Origin: Hemerocallis citrina
Lineage: Eukaryota; Streptophyta; Magnoliopsida; Asparagales; Asphodelaceae
Direction: 5' to 3'
NCBI GenBank assembly: GCA_017893485.1
Contig: CM030366.1
Span: 187,719,947 to 187,783,946, forward strand
Length of the DNA stretch: 64,000 nucleotides
Below are positions 1 through 12,659 of this stretch, one piece after another. The translations under genes were made by a program, and so were the position numbers. Each line of letters opens with the position of its first letter. Position 1 is the first letter of the stretch. Below the pieces are notes generated by a model that had not been told where the DNA came from, ran no database searches, and saw only the letters and a program-made list of their open reading frames with translations.

Positions 1-473
1 TTTGTTTACCTTTGTATGGACAAGTATAGAAATGCGATTAAAAAAAGAAAGAAAAAAATGTCAGAATAGCATCACAAAATTGTGGTAGAAACTGTGTAAA
101 CCACGTAATACAACTGTGCCCCATAGTTAAAACCATCCTTCGATTCCTTGATGAAGGAATGATTCTGATAATAATCATTGTCCCCTGCTTCTCAAATCAT
201 CAATCTTCAGTTGTTTTATTTGAAGAAAACTCATTTGTCTACAAGTGGAATCCAGAAGAATGAAGCTGGTGGTCAGTCTTCAGTTTCTTTTTGATATCGA
301 GAATGATAAGATTCCAGTGCTGGACTGCCAAAAGCTAGTGAGGATAAGAGAAGAGTTGAGGAAGATGTGAGAAGACTCGAGGAAGATGAGAGAAAGGGTG
401 GTCAGAAGAAGCACAAATGATGATTAGTTTTTTTCTTGGTCCTTTTAGATCGTTTGAGTTATTGGCTCTAACC

Positions 474-530
474 ATCTAAGGGCCAACAATGCAACTATTT
501 TAAAACAATCTAAGGACCAACAATGCAACT
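474..530. repeat. Short direct repeat next to LINE-1 insertion point
   Basis: A 23-bp unit beginning ATCTAAGG at 474-496 recurs at 508-530 with one mismatch. The second copy ends where the LINE reading frame begins. The rest of 1-530 has no credible gene; 330-420 is a purine-rich GAAGA tract. Confidence 0.6.
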
Positions 531-1797
531 TCTTAAGGAGGACTGGACCTTTCTGTTTGAAAAAATCTCGAAGAAACTGGCAGGATGGAAGAGCCGATTC
601 CTTTCTTTGGGTGGAAGGATTATCCTGTTAAATTCGGTTCTTAGCGTGATTCCGACGTATCTGATGTCTATGTACGAATTGCCAAAGTGGGTTATCCAAA
701 AGATCGACAAGCTTAGAAGAAAATTCTTATGGAAAGGAACGGATGTGGGGAATAAGGAGGTACACTTGGTAAAGTGGAGAAGGGTCTGTAAGAGGAAGGA
801 ATTTGGGGGTTTGGGCATTATCAACCTCCAGGACATGAATAGAGCGCTTCTAAGTAAGTGGTGGTGGAAAATATTTAACAATCATAAGCGCTGGTGGTGT
901 TTCTCCTTCAATCTCTTCCGCAGGAGAAGAAAATATAGGTTTTGTGGCAGAAGTGCGTCTACAAAGGTGTCGCTGCTCTGGAAAGGAATTATGAAGCAGG
1001 GAGAGATTTTCTTCGCTAATACCACAAGCATAGTGGGGAACGGGAAAAGGACCAGATTTTGGAAGGACAAGTGGTGCGGGAGTACGCCACTGCAGTACAG
1101 ATTCCTAATTGCAGCGGCGTCAACGACCAATTTAGAGTCCTCGGTGGCAGACGCACGAAAGAAAGGAAAACTCACATTTATAGTCACGGACGGCCTCTCC
1201 CAGGAGGGTATCGACGAGTTCGAAGAATTGAACAAGTTAATCCAAGCGGAAGGGGTACAGGAGAGCAACGCCGAAGACCAAAGATGGTGGGACAGAGAAG
1301 ATTCAAAAGTCTTTTCGGTGGCGTCAATGTATAAATGGCTAAATGATGGAGGAATCAGAGGCAAAGAAGAATGCATCATCTGGGAGGCACAGGTGCCCCT
1401 GAAAGTGAAAGTTTTCTGTTGGTTAGCTCATAACGATGCAATTCTCTCGAAAGCTAACCTGAGAAAGAGAAACATGATAATCGACGCAACATGTGGGCAA
1501 TGCTCCATCGATATTGAGGATACCAAACACATTCTTTTTCTTTGTCCTAAAGCTAGACTAACCTGGGAGGTAGTTTGTAGGGGATTCGGGTGTTCACAAA
1601 TTTCAATCTCAACCGCTGATATTTGGGGGGTCCTAAGAGACGAGCATATTAGGATAGAAGATAGAAGGGCTTGGGATTTAGCTACCGCTGCATCTTTGTG
1701 GAACCTTTGGCTAGACCGAAATGCTTTAATCTTTCTCAATAAATCAGACTCTTTTACAACATCAGTGCATAAGATTTTCCTTCTAATCCATGAATAG
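523..1797 (+). pseudogene. LINE ORF2 C-terminal fragment (RT end plus zf-RVT)
   Basis: Open for 424 codons. Residues 1-120 match the region after the RT palm of plant L1 proteins (SLGGRIILLNSVLS, then a W-rich stretch). Residues about 265-360 match the zf-RVT domain, with a Cys/His cluster CGQCSIDIEDTKH followed by a Cys. The catalytic YADD box and the N-terminal endonuclease are missing, so the protein could not retrotranspose. The first Met may simply be a chance start at the truncation. The unbroken frame suggests a younger insertion than Copia-1, but no function is implied. Confidence 0.75.
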
Positions 1798-2135
1798 GCA
1801 GGTGCCGCGGAGACCAGGAAGAGGTTGAAGATAAACGAAGGGGAATAACAAAGCAAAGCAGAGATGATGAGGAGTAGAATCACAGTGCATTTTGGGGATT
1901 GTATGTCTACCCACTGACGGTGGATAGTAAGGGTAGAGAGGTTGTACTCTTTGTATCTGTATGCTTCTTCATAGACTGTTGTGGTTTTTTTTCTTGAACT
2001 CGATTATCTCCGGGTAAGTTGATTTATCGTGAAGCTTGTTGCTCACGAGTATTTTGTTTATCTGTACTACTTTGTTTCGTTATTACTCATTAATGGAACG
2101 ATGACGAGCGTCATCTTTTATCAAAAAAAAAAAAA
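531..2135 (+). mobile_element. LINE-1: 5'-truncated L1-type retrotransposon
   Basis: The sequence carries the C-terminal part of a plant L1 ORF2, a short 3' UTR and a poly-A tract at 2123-2135. Endonuclease and catalytic reverse transcriptase domains are absent, as expected from abortive target-primed reverse transcription. AACAATG lies both before the start (near 519-525) and just after the poly-A, a plausible degenerate target duplication. It is not obviously the same family as the two longer LINEs in this window. Confidence 0.8.
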
Positions 2136-3949
2136 CAATGTAGTTAAACTTGATAAAAAAAAATTCCTCTTTTTCATTTACTTTATTAAAAAAAATATTC
2201 TTAGTAGTGCAAATTTTTTTTTATATGAATGATAATTTTGTAAATAATTATGTCGTAAATAATTTAAAAGTTGAGGACATTATAGTAACTGGCTAATCAA
2301 TTAGAAATTGATGATTAATATCACTCTCACTTAAAAATGTCTGGTTGAGATTAGATAATTAAGTTGGTTTGTCTATAATTTGTTTACAAATGACACAACT
2401 CTAATTCTCACATTATAGAATGGTATTAGAATTGTTAAATTCAATTGTCAAATGGCAATTCTACCCTTAAATTTCATCTTTGTCTTCTTTCTCCTCATTA
2501 CCCATGTAAAATGCTATACATATATGGTTTTTTATCTCAAATGTACAATATAAATGCACTGGAATCCACTTCTCAGTAAATGACAAAATTTTATCTCTAA
2601 AAAATGATTTAAAAATTAATAAAACTTTTTCTTTTAGCGAGAAGTGGATGTAAGTATATTTATAAAATATATTGGGGATAAAAAATTATGTATGTGTGGT
2701 CGTTCCCTTCTCCCATAGTCTAAACTCTAGCCATCTCCTCCCACTTCTCCCAGCTCCACCCAATCCCAGCCTATCTTTTTTCTCTTCTCTCCCCTCTCTC
2801 TCTCTCTCAGCATTAGTGAGCTTCTTAGCAATGTTTGGATCTAGGTCGCTCAAATAGTAAAATTCTTTATGAAGATTGATTTAAGTTAAATAAACTTATC
2901 CTTTCACCAATTTGAATTGGTGAAAGTAACTTCAAGTCCATTGATTTAATGATTGTGATCTATTTTTGAGAAAGCCCTAGTTCCAGATTTTTCTCTCCAA
3001 ACTGTAATTAATTGTATGCAAGAATCATAATCAAGAAGAAGATAAAAGGGCGGCTATACTTTACCTTTTTCTTCAAATAAAAATTCATAATCAAGAAGAA
3101 TAGAGTAGGGGATCTAAATTGAAAGGGACAATTAAGATTTAACAATAAAGTTAAACATGGCGGTGAATCAGGTATAATGTATAAATGCAAATATTTTATG
3201 GTTATTTTATACATGGGCCAAATGTTGGGGGAAGTACTTTGTCTTTTGCTCTAAAAGTAAATAAAGACCAAAATGTCTTATTAACTCTTGCAAAAAAGGA
3301 TTACTAATAAGAGACTTAACAATGAAAACTTCTCACGAACTGATGTTATTGAAGGTTACATAGATGATATAACAATGCACTAGGAGAATTGTAGCGGTTG
3401 TCCAAAACTAAGAATGTTTTTTTTTCTTTCTTTTTTGCATCTTCTAATTGTGTTGTGCTAATGAAGCAACAACAACAACGAGGAGTTTGTCAACCAAATT
3501 TAAACCAAGAAGTTTTCAAACAAGTATGATTACCATACTCATATCTTACCAAATCAAGTAATTCAGAAGATAATCTTAAATTCCCTTTTATATTACCACA
3601 TATCAAACTTCTCCTTAGGGTATTCTCTTAATTCATCGCTAGTATAACAAGGTGGTCAATTATTCATCATCAATAAACGGAAAAGGAAGATAAAAATTTT
3701 TAAAACAAAGTGATGATTGGATGACCAATAAATGATACATATGTTTTTTTTGTTTTTTGTTTTTTTTCTATTTACCCGAGCGTTAAACTATATGTTATGG
3801 TTGTATTCAATTATTATTCTCTAAACTTTTTGTCTGAAATATCAAATACCTCATTGATATAAATTTTGGAAGAAACCATTATTTTTAGTGAAAAAAATTG
3901 GACAATGATTGTATGCAAACATTAATTGTGATTCCGTATTTTCAGTGAC
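2136..3949. other. AT-rich intergenic DNA, no gene seen
   Basis: No ORF here resembles a known family. It contains a CT-rich stretch around 2740-2815, AT-rich low-complexity sequence and a perfect 12-bp-arm inverted repeat at 2901-2926. Confidence 0.6.
2901..2926. repeat. Perfect short inverted repeat
   Basis: Arms CTTTCACCAATT and AATTGGTGAAAG are separated by only TG. It could be a cruciform, the hairpin tip of an old element or a binding dyad; nothing nearby decides. Confidence 0.7.
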
Positions 3950-3954
3950 ACTTG

Positions 3955-4587
3955 TCTTGAGATTGATGGATCTAACACACATAGTACAAGGGTGTGAAGA
4001 AGGAAAAGAAGCAGTAGCAGCAGCGAGAGCGCAAGTAGGAAGCGGCTGTGACAGGAAATAGCAGCTGCAACCGGACAGCCGATTGCTTTTATTGCAGTCG
4101 ACTGCAACTTGCAGCCCTGTTCTCGACCAAGAAAGCAGTCGACTGCCAAAAGGGCAATCGACCGAAACTATCAGGCGACTCCTCTGACTTCCTTGATTCT
4201 TAAAGTAGGCGAGTGCAACTATATGCAGTCGACCGCAACAACGCCAGATTGAGGATCTGGATCTACGGTCGTGATCCATTTCTCTGTAATCCTATATATA
4301 TGAATGGTGTACGATTATTAGGGATATTCCAACACTTATAGAGAGTTTGGGTTGTTGTTCTTGAGAGATTACAGAGAAAATAAACCCTTCACCTTGAAGG
4401 TGAGATCTTGAGCGATTGAAAACTTATTTTTCTTCATATTCTTTGGTGGAAATCGCAGGGAAGTAGCCATTGCACTGGATGAACCTCAAAAAAAATCTCG
4501 TGTGTTTACATGTTGTTGGCTGCATTTGTTTGAGTTTCTTTGATTTTGATACTTGTTTGCATATTGGGTTGGGTATTTGACTCAACA
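3955..4587 (+). repeat. Copia-1 5' LTR
   Basis: 633 bp, ending CAACA directly before the primer-binding site. It aligns along its length with 19935-20778 once the MITE there is removed. A TATATATA box lies at 4293-4300. The upstream half carries several GTCGAC dyads, such as GCAGTCGACTGC near 4093 and 4134. Confidence 0.9.
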
Positions 4588-4590
4588 AAG

Positions 4591-4602
4591 TGGTTTCCGA
4601 GC
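4591..4602 (+). promoter_or_regulatory. Degenerate primer-binding site (initiator tRNA-Met type)
   Basis: TGGTTTCCGAGC follows the 5' LTR after AAG. The Copia-2 counterpart at the same place is TGGTATCAGAGC, the usual plant Copia site complementary to initiator tRNA-Met. Three mismatches show decay. Confidence 0.7.
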
Positions 4603-4610
4603 ACCAGGTT

Positions 4611-4972
4611 TGTATTGAGATGGGCCACAAGGGAAAAATAGAAAGGCTCGAGGGAATAGAGTTTTCGATGTGGAAGATCCAAATGATAGAGTACCTCAGA
4701 TATAAAGATCTAGATGATCCATTGTTTGCTACGAAGCCAGAAGGAGCAGAGGTATATTCGGTTGCGTTGTCGGTTTGGAACTGTTTGGTTCAGAAGGAGC
4801 TTGGGCAAATTTAGTTAGAGTTGAGTAGAAAAACACTATTCCATATTGGGAAGGAACATACCGCAAAGGTTGTAATGGAGATTCTCGCGGATATGTAAGA
4901 GAAACCATCTGCATCGAACTAGATTCTTCAATTGAAGAAGTTAGTCAACATGAAGTTGTCAAAGAGGGGCTC
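4611..4972 (+). pseudogene. Copia-1 gag, N-terminal part
   Basis: From 4620 the frame reads MGHKGKIERLEGIEFSMWKI, matching the Copia-2 gag start. It continues DLDDPLFATKPEGAE and is interrupted by stops after about 4814. The reading resumes in parallel to Copia-2 up to the codons for GSV, exactly where LTR-A is inserted at 4973. The rest of gag continues at 16337. In an intact element this protein would build the virus-like particle. Confidence 0.75.
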
Positions 4973-6713
4973 TGTAACCCCCCGCAAAATTGGAAATGAC
5001 AATTTTATCTCTCGTGTGTTATGCACGTGTATTTTGTTCCGTTACGGATGATATTTTCTGTGTTTCAATTATTTATTTTATGACGTGCCCGAATTCGTTT
5101 TTCAAACGAAAACTCATTTTCTCCTATTTTAATTAAAATATTTTATACGTGCAGTACACGTGTTTTCTATGTACGTGTTGATTACATTATGGTATATGTA
5201 TAACGAAATATATTTTCGTATGTTGTATTTCGATTATTTATAAATATTTCCTTGTTGATAAAATCTATTTCGTATTTTAATATTTTACGTGCGACGCACG
5301 TGTTTGCAGTACACGTGTTAGCTGTATTCTTTTTCAAAATAAATTTTTATATTTATGCACATACATTTTCACGTAAAATTTTATATGCATGATTGTCTCT
5401 AAAATTTTCTAAGAAGTGATACACATTTTTTTCTTCTCACTTTATTTATTATATTTGTATTATTTTATATAAAAAAAACCATTGGGCCTACAATTGTTTT
5501 AAAGCCCACAAAATTATTTAAATAAAAACCTACACTACTTATCATGTGTAATACCCACACACACATTTATATTCAATAAAAATAAATAATTAAACTTTGT
5601 GGGTGTACACAAAGCACGTGCACACGTGCAATGTGCACACTCCAAAAGAAACCAACCGGCTGCACATGGTGAGTGGGGTGAGAGAGTGTGGGTTAGTGGG
5701 AAGTAGTTATGCTAACTACCTATAATTTTCTTTATAATCACTCCTAATCTAAAGCCATACACAATTCATTAATCCCAAAAAAAAATCAAGGAGACCAAAC
5801 AGAGGTGCTCGGGTGTCACTGTGCTCTTCGATGGAGGATTTTGTTGGGTGGTTTTGTGAATTTTTTGAGTGCTTTTGAAGAGGATTTTGCTTCTAGTATT
5901 CTCTTCTAAGGTGGGTGTCTTACTTGTTTTCTAATTAGCTTAGAAATCATGATTAGGTGTTGTATGCTAATTTTAATCTAGTTTTAATGATTCTTGCTAG
6001 TTTTGATACATATTGAAATGATGAAATTTACCATCATGAGTTGCATTGTGTGTTAAATTTAAGCATATGATTGGAATGATATAATAGAATGAGGGAAGGG
6101 ATAAATTAAATGCATGTTTATCAGTGCTAGGCACAATTGCAAAAAAAAATTGCGTTTCTTTTGTTATATGATTATTGTCTTGTACAAAATTAGACAAAAT
6201 ATATATATAAGAAATGTGATAATTAGTGAAGAGATATGAGGAACAACTGGGGGGATTTAAAATGGGTATTGTTGATTAATGAATAAACTCACATTAATTG
6301 AAAGTTAGACAAATTTAGCATAGTTATATCGACATTTTAATTCTCTTATAATGGAAAATGTCTAATTTGGGAAAGAGATGGTTAAATCCTCATAAAAGGG
6401 ATAAAATCAGTAAGTTATTATTTTTGGGGATATATGAATACAAATTTTTATATTATTATTTTTGAAGAAAAGAAATAGTGGTTCTAAAGCAATTTCATGT
6501 ATATGCATTTTAGAAGATGAATATGTGTAAAAATGGGTATAAATTCCTTTCAAAATAACTAAATCAGTAAGTGAATAATTTTGGAGCTTAGAAATGTATT
6601 TTTTATAATATTAATTTGGGGAAGAAGAATGAGAAACAAAATAGTTAAAAAAACAAGAAAAGAGGAATAAACAGAGAGCGTGTATTTAAAGTATATAACC
6701 CATAATATATTAG

Positions 6714-6805
6714 TTGAGCATTTGTCTCAAGTGGCTAGTGCGTGCGCAATTGTGCCTAAGTGCGCCACGTGGCAGCATCTTGTCGTGGGTTCGAGCTAGC
6801 TCCTT
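6714..6805 (+). repeat. Possible tRNA-derived (SINE-like) segment
   Basis: TGGCTAGTGCG at 6731 resembles a Pol III A box, and GGGTTCGAGCT at 6786 resembles a B box, about 55 bp apart. No poly-A or target duplication was found, so this is a weak call. Confidence 0.3.
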
Positions 6806-7700
6806 TGAAGTATTTTTTGTGTTCTATATTATTTTTGGGAGTTTTAAAATCCAGAAAATTATATTAAAAAATTATATAAAAATTATAAAAATATTATGGG
6901 GATAAATCTAAATATTTCTCACTGATTAAAAATATATTTTTTAGATTAAGCAGCATCTTGTCGTGGGTTCGAGCTAGCTCCTTTGAAGTATTTTTTGTGT
7001 TCTATATTATTTTTGGGAGTTTTAAAATCCAGAAAATTATATAAAAAAATTATATAAAAATTATAAAAATATTATGGGAATAAATCTAAATATTTCTCAC
7101 TGATTAAAAATATATTTTTTAGATTAAGAGTTATACTTTCCTTATGGATATGATTTAATATACAATGTGTATGATTAAAGGGATAAGAATTGATTTTGTG
7201 CAAAAAAGAAAAGTGGTGGATTTTTTAAGAATAAATTTCTAAGTATGAATCTTAAGAGTTGATATTTAATTCATTAATAATTTTTTGTTGGAAGTTTGAT
7301 GAACATGAAAGAAAAATAGTTCTTTGAGAAACAATAAATTAATACTAGCTCCTTTGAAGTATTTTTTTGAGTTCTTTATTATTTTTGGGAGTTTTAAAAT
7401 CCAGAAAATTATATAAAAATTATAAAAATATTATGGCGATAAATCTAAATATTTCTCACTGATTAAAAATATATTTTTAGATTAAGAGTTATACTTTCGT
7501 TATGAATATGATTTAATATACAATGTGTATGATTAAAGGGATAAGAATTGATTTTGTGCAAAAAAGAAAAGTGGTGGACTTTTTAATAATAAATTTCTAA
7601 GTATGAATCTTAAGAGTTGATATTTAATTCATTAATATTTTTTTGTTGGAAGTTAGATGAACATGAAAGAAAAATAGTTTTATGAGAAACAATAAATTGA
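6774..7700 (+). repeat. Tandem duplications inside LTR-A
   Basis: The segment 6774-6951, starting AGCATCTTGTCGTGGG, is repeated at 6952-7128 almost unchanged. A longer unit of about 365 bp, beginning CTCCTTTGAAGTATTTTTT at 6979, recurs from 7349. These duplications largely explain why LTR-A is longer than LTR-B. Confidence 0.8.
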
Positions 7701-8993
7701 GTTTGTTCTTCATGAATGATAAATGCAAGAATGAGATGAATTGATTAAGATGTGAATAAACAGAGTTGAAGATGTGAATAAAGTGAATTAGAATACATGA
7801 ATATTGAAGGGTAGGAGTACCCATAATTTTGGAACATAAAAAGATGTAATTGTAGAGGTTAGTGGAACCTAAGTACCGGCAAATGATGAAAAGAATAAAT
7901 TGATTTGAGATTTGGCTATATGAGCTATCTCGGTATTTTTGTGTAAGTCCGGTAAGAGGAGAGCTAACTTTAGGTGGTGTAACTTATTCATGTTTTAAGT
8001 ATAAGGATTAGGCACTAAGTTTTTTTTGATGAAACAGATAGAGTCTTGTGACTCCAGCCATGCAAGCAATAATATTGATCAAAAGCTGTACAAATAAAGT
8101 TTTACAAGCCGTAAAACACAAATCTACAAACATCTGAACAGGAAAACACAACGCCTGAAGAGCAAGTCAAAATAATACAGATACAAAAACAACTCGACCC
8201 AATAGAACGACAGACAGGTAGACGACGCCAGGATCACAGGAAACAGCAGGAATGAGGGGACTGTGACCATCCAAATATCGCTCCCAAACGCAACCAATCG
8301 AGCAGGAGAGGCGCGCCTAGATACGACCAAACGGCCACAGGAGGTCGATCCGTCTACATCGACCAGGCAAAGCTGTATTCGATGCGGCAAAAGGATGATG
8401 CAGAGTGAGGCAACCATCCCTCAAGAGGAAACCGCGGAAGAAAAACAAAACTAGATATCATGATACCAAAAAAAAAACCATCAACTAATTAAATAGTTTG
8501 CCAGACAACCAGCAAAATTACCGCCCTACCCAAACAGAGGCCATCGAGACAGCCAACAAAACGGCAACACAAACAAAGCCACATAGATAATAGATTCATA
8601 TTTCATTTTAGAAATCAGTCCAGACATACAACCTGGGCCTATAACATAAGTTGCCATTAGAGGGGACAACATACAAAAAAAAACATAAAGGTGGGAAAAT
8701 ATCCACCAGTCCAAAAATACCCAAGTGCACCAAAGAGGTGAACACCAAATAACCTGCATAATTTCCTGCATGAACTCAAGGAAGGAAAGTAGAAACCAGG
8801 AAGAGGACCTGCGTGCAGTGAAAAACAAAATGAAATCCAACAACAAGCATTCCTCACCAAAACATAGGAGCGACAATGTCTAACCAGAGACACCAAAAGG
8901 GAAACAACACCAAAAGAGAGAGAGAAACTCCAAACTCCTCAATCCTGCGACATAAAGAATGTGGCAATAAATAAATGCAGAAAACTTTGGCAA

Positions 8994-11900
8994 TTATAAA
9001 GCGTTAAGATTACGAAGGCACAGAACAGAGTCGACCAGTCTATGACTGCTAAAGGATTCTCTAGCTTCAGGTTTTAACGCCGAAGACCAGAAATTGATCA
9101 GAAAAATAAAATCATCAATAATAAAGGAAATATTAGAGGAGCTATGTTTGAATAATCTTTTATTTCTTTCCAACCACGTGATCCATATAATAATTTGAAC
9201 CGACAGTTTCCAAGATCTGCGGTACATATGATTCACGAGTTGTAAGGACCAACACGAAACTAAATTGGAAGGGATAGACGGGAATTCCCAAGCTAAGGTG
9301 CAGATTTTCCACAAAGGGCAGATGAAATCGCAACCAACAAATAAATGATCTACATCTTCCGAGCTGTTAGAACAAAGGGGGAACATTTGTCCCCACGCCA
9401 TATTCCTTTTGTTGAGGATTTCGACGGTGAGCAACCTGTTATTGAGGACAAGCCAACAGTTGATTTTAACCTTCAAAGGGGCACAGGTGTGCCAAATGAA
9501 ATTAGCAAAAAGGGGAGAGGATGCCTCGGAAGTTCAAAAAATTGTAAAAAGATTTAAGCATGAAAATCCCCGCCGAGTTCCAACGCCAGGTACAATCCTC
9601 TTTCGGGCCCCAAGCGAAATGGTCCAGAGACGAGAGAAGTTCGTTGAGGTCCGATATGAGGTGCGAAGGAATGTCTGCTGAGAAGGGGATAATCCAGTGC
9701 CTTTGCGAGTTAATAGTGATGAACGAATCTGCCACGTAGGCATAAGGGTTGGAAGCTAAACGGTAAAGCGTTGGGAAGGTGGACGTAAGATTGATGTTAC
9801 CAATCCAAAGATTGGACCAGAACTTGGTCCTTGATCCGTCTAAACAAACGTGGAGGATGCCGCAATGGAAAGCTGTGGCCGCATTCCAGACCCCCTTCCA
9901 GAACGGAGAAGCGTTGCGATGAGGTTGGGAGGGGAATTCCTAGAGATTGCTAGAGTAAAAACAACGAGCTTTGATACTTTGAATCCAAGGTAAATGATCA
10001 AATTATATGAATCTCCAAAGCCATTTACCCAGCAAAGCAATATTCTGGTGTCTGAGGTTTAACACCCCTAGCCCCCCTGCCTCTTTGGGAGAGCAGACCA
10101 TTTTTCAGTTGCAAAAGTGCGACCCTGGCTTGATAATGGAGGATCCCGACCAGAAAAAGTTACTTCTAATTTTGTCAATTCGCTTAATGACCCAAGAAGG
10201 AACATAATAGAACGACATCATGTATAGCGGGATAGAAGAAAGAACCGAGTTAAGAAGGATCAGTCTACCACTGCGGGACAGGAGTTTTTTGGCCCAAACG
10301 TTAAGCCTGGATTCTACCTTATCCACCATGGGCAGCCAATCAGTTTTATGCAGTTTACCCCATCTAAGGGGAATCCCCAAATAAATGATGGGGAAGGCTG
10401 CGATGGGACAGTTAAAAAAGTTCGAGATCTCATGCTGGCGATTTGGGGAACCTCCAAGCCATAGAACAGAGGATTTTTGGAAATTGATCGAAATGCCCGA
10501 TGCTAATTCAAAACAGTAAATCAGAAGTTTTAGGTTACGGAGAGTAGGAAGATTCGGCTTAGCGAAGATGATCATATCATTAGCGTAATGAAGATTAAGG
10601 ACACCGTGAAAGTGCCGCAATTCACCCAGACTTTCAATAACTTGAGATTCCCAAGCATTGCGAAGTAGTTTACTAAAAACATCTGTCACAAGGCAAAAAA
10701 GGAGGGACGACAGAGGATCTCCCTGGCGAAGGCCACATTTAACTTTAAATTTGTGGCCTTCTGAACCATTAATAATGATGGAAGAAGTGCCAGAGTAAAG
10801 GCTAGATTTGACCCAAGCTATCCATTTAGGACCGAAACCCCCGTTAATGAGGATATCAAACAAGAAATCCCAACTAACATTGTCGTAAGCTTTTTGGAAG
10901 TCGAGTTTGAGAAGGATACCTTCAGTGTTAGAGTTATGACAATGAGAAATGATCTCTTGAGCCGCTGCTACACTATCAAGGATAAAACGGTCTTTAATGA
11001 AACCGAATTGAACGGGATCAATGAGGGGGGAAACCACTGCGCTAAGCCTAGCAGAAAGCACTTTCATAATGATTTTGAATGTGGTATTGATCAGGCTAAT
11101 AGGCCTAAAGTGCGCCACTGAGTGCGCTCCCACCATTTTGGGAATAAGCACAATGTTTGCATAATTGATACGATCAAAAGAGAAGGAATCCTGATGGAGT
11201 TCGTCGAAACAGCGGAGGAGGTCGGCTTTAAGCCATGGCCAAAATTTTTGGAAGAAGAAAGCGGGGAATCCGTCCGGGCCTGGAGCCGAATCACTCTTAA
11301 ATAGAAAACGGCCGATTGAATTTTCTCCATGAACAGGCCTCAAGAGAGGAGAGATCCTGAGAGATGGGGCCATAAAGGTGGTTCCAGTCTATGCTAATCG
11401 AATGTTGTTTATACGATCCGATTAGATTTTTGTAAAAAGAAAGGAAAGCACCGTGGATCTCTTGATCGGAGCTAAGATCTAGACCCTTGTCGCTGATCGA
11501 AGAGATCCGATTGGAACGTTGCCTGTGCGAAACAAAATTATGAAAGAAAGTGGTATTGCCACCTCCTTCCTTTAACCATCTAAATCTGGCTCTTTGAGCC
11601 CATTTAATGTGGTCTTGATAAAGGATGTCGGCGTAATCTTGCTTGCAGGAAAGCCTTTCCAAACGATAAGATTCAGGAAGAGGTCCCCCCTCCTCCATCT
11701 TATCAATAGTTTCGATGGAGGCAAGGAGGAAGTTTTTAAGGAAAACTGTGTTATTTTGTCTTTCGGTGCGCCAGATCTTACAACCGAATTTAATGACGTG
11801 AAGTTTGAGGAGGATGCTACCCAGGCCAGAGGAGCCGGTAACCGACGAAAGACATTCTTCCACTAGCTTGACGAACAATTGGTCCTGTAACCAAAATTTT

Positions 11901-12634
11901 TCGAACCGAAATTTATGCTGGTGGGTGAAAGGGAAATTTGAGTAGAGGGCTATGGGAACGTGATCGGAGGAGGGATTAGGTAAGGCCTTGGCAAAGGAAT
12001 TGTGAAACTGGGTTATCCAATCATGGGAGACAAGGAAACGGTCAAGCTTGGCCATAGTCAGAGATTGACGAAGGTTGGACCAGGTGAACGATCTATCGTT
12101 AAGTGGAAAATCGTTCAACTGCAATGCTTGGATGCAATCGTTGAAATTATTGGAGTGATAAGAGGAGAAAGACGGTGTCGATCTTTCAGCAGAGAACCTG
12201 GTGACATTAAAATCCCCACAAAGAAAACAGAGATCGTTGGTAAAATTGTGAAGCGAAAGGAATTCGTCCCAAAATAAACTGCGCCTATCAGGAGAGGAGG
12301 GGCCATAGACAGAAATCACCGTTAGAGTACGGTTAAGAACTGTCCAGTGAAGTTGGACGATGAGGAAGAAATTAAGCCGTCGAACCGCTATAAGAGAGAA
12401 TACTGCCTCGTTGAAGCCACAAAGGATACCTCCCCTCGATCCTATCGCGTTTAAGGAGATCCATTTCGAGATAATGGATCTGCCTATCACGCGGAATAGG
12501 GTAGGGGAAGGAGAGTCGATCTTCGATTCTTGAATAGAAATAAGGTCACAGTGAGAAGAGTTAATAAGCTGGTAAATCGCCCCTTGTTTAACGGGGCAAT
12601 TGAGACCCCGGATGTTCCAAGAAATACTAATCAT
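8994..12634 (-). pseudogene. LINE-2 ORF2 (endonuclease-reverse transcriptase), inactivated
   Basis: The start at 12634 gives MISISWNIRGLNCPVKQG, the usual APE endonuclease opening (NIRG, then SIQES, GDFN, DHVPI). Near 11300-11370 the frame shifts into the RT domain (10105-11373), with SAPGPDGFPAFFFQKF, FRPISLINTTFKI, DFQKAYDNVSWDF and GLRQGDPLSSLLF. The catalytic YADD is YAND at about 10581-10592. A last frame at 8994-9476 holds the zf-RVT-like C terminus, ending CLRNLNAL as in LINE-3. The D-to-N change plus frameshifts exclude activity. Confidence 0.85.
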
Positions 12635-12659
12635 TAAAACAAATTTGCTCATTAACTCT

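Noticed and set aside
1059..1334. 91-aa ORF overlapping LINE-1
   Set aside because: Out-of-frame shadow of the LINE ORF2 fragment.
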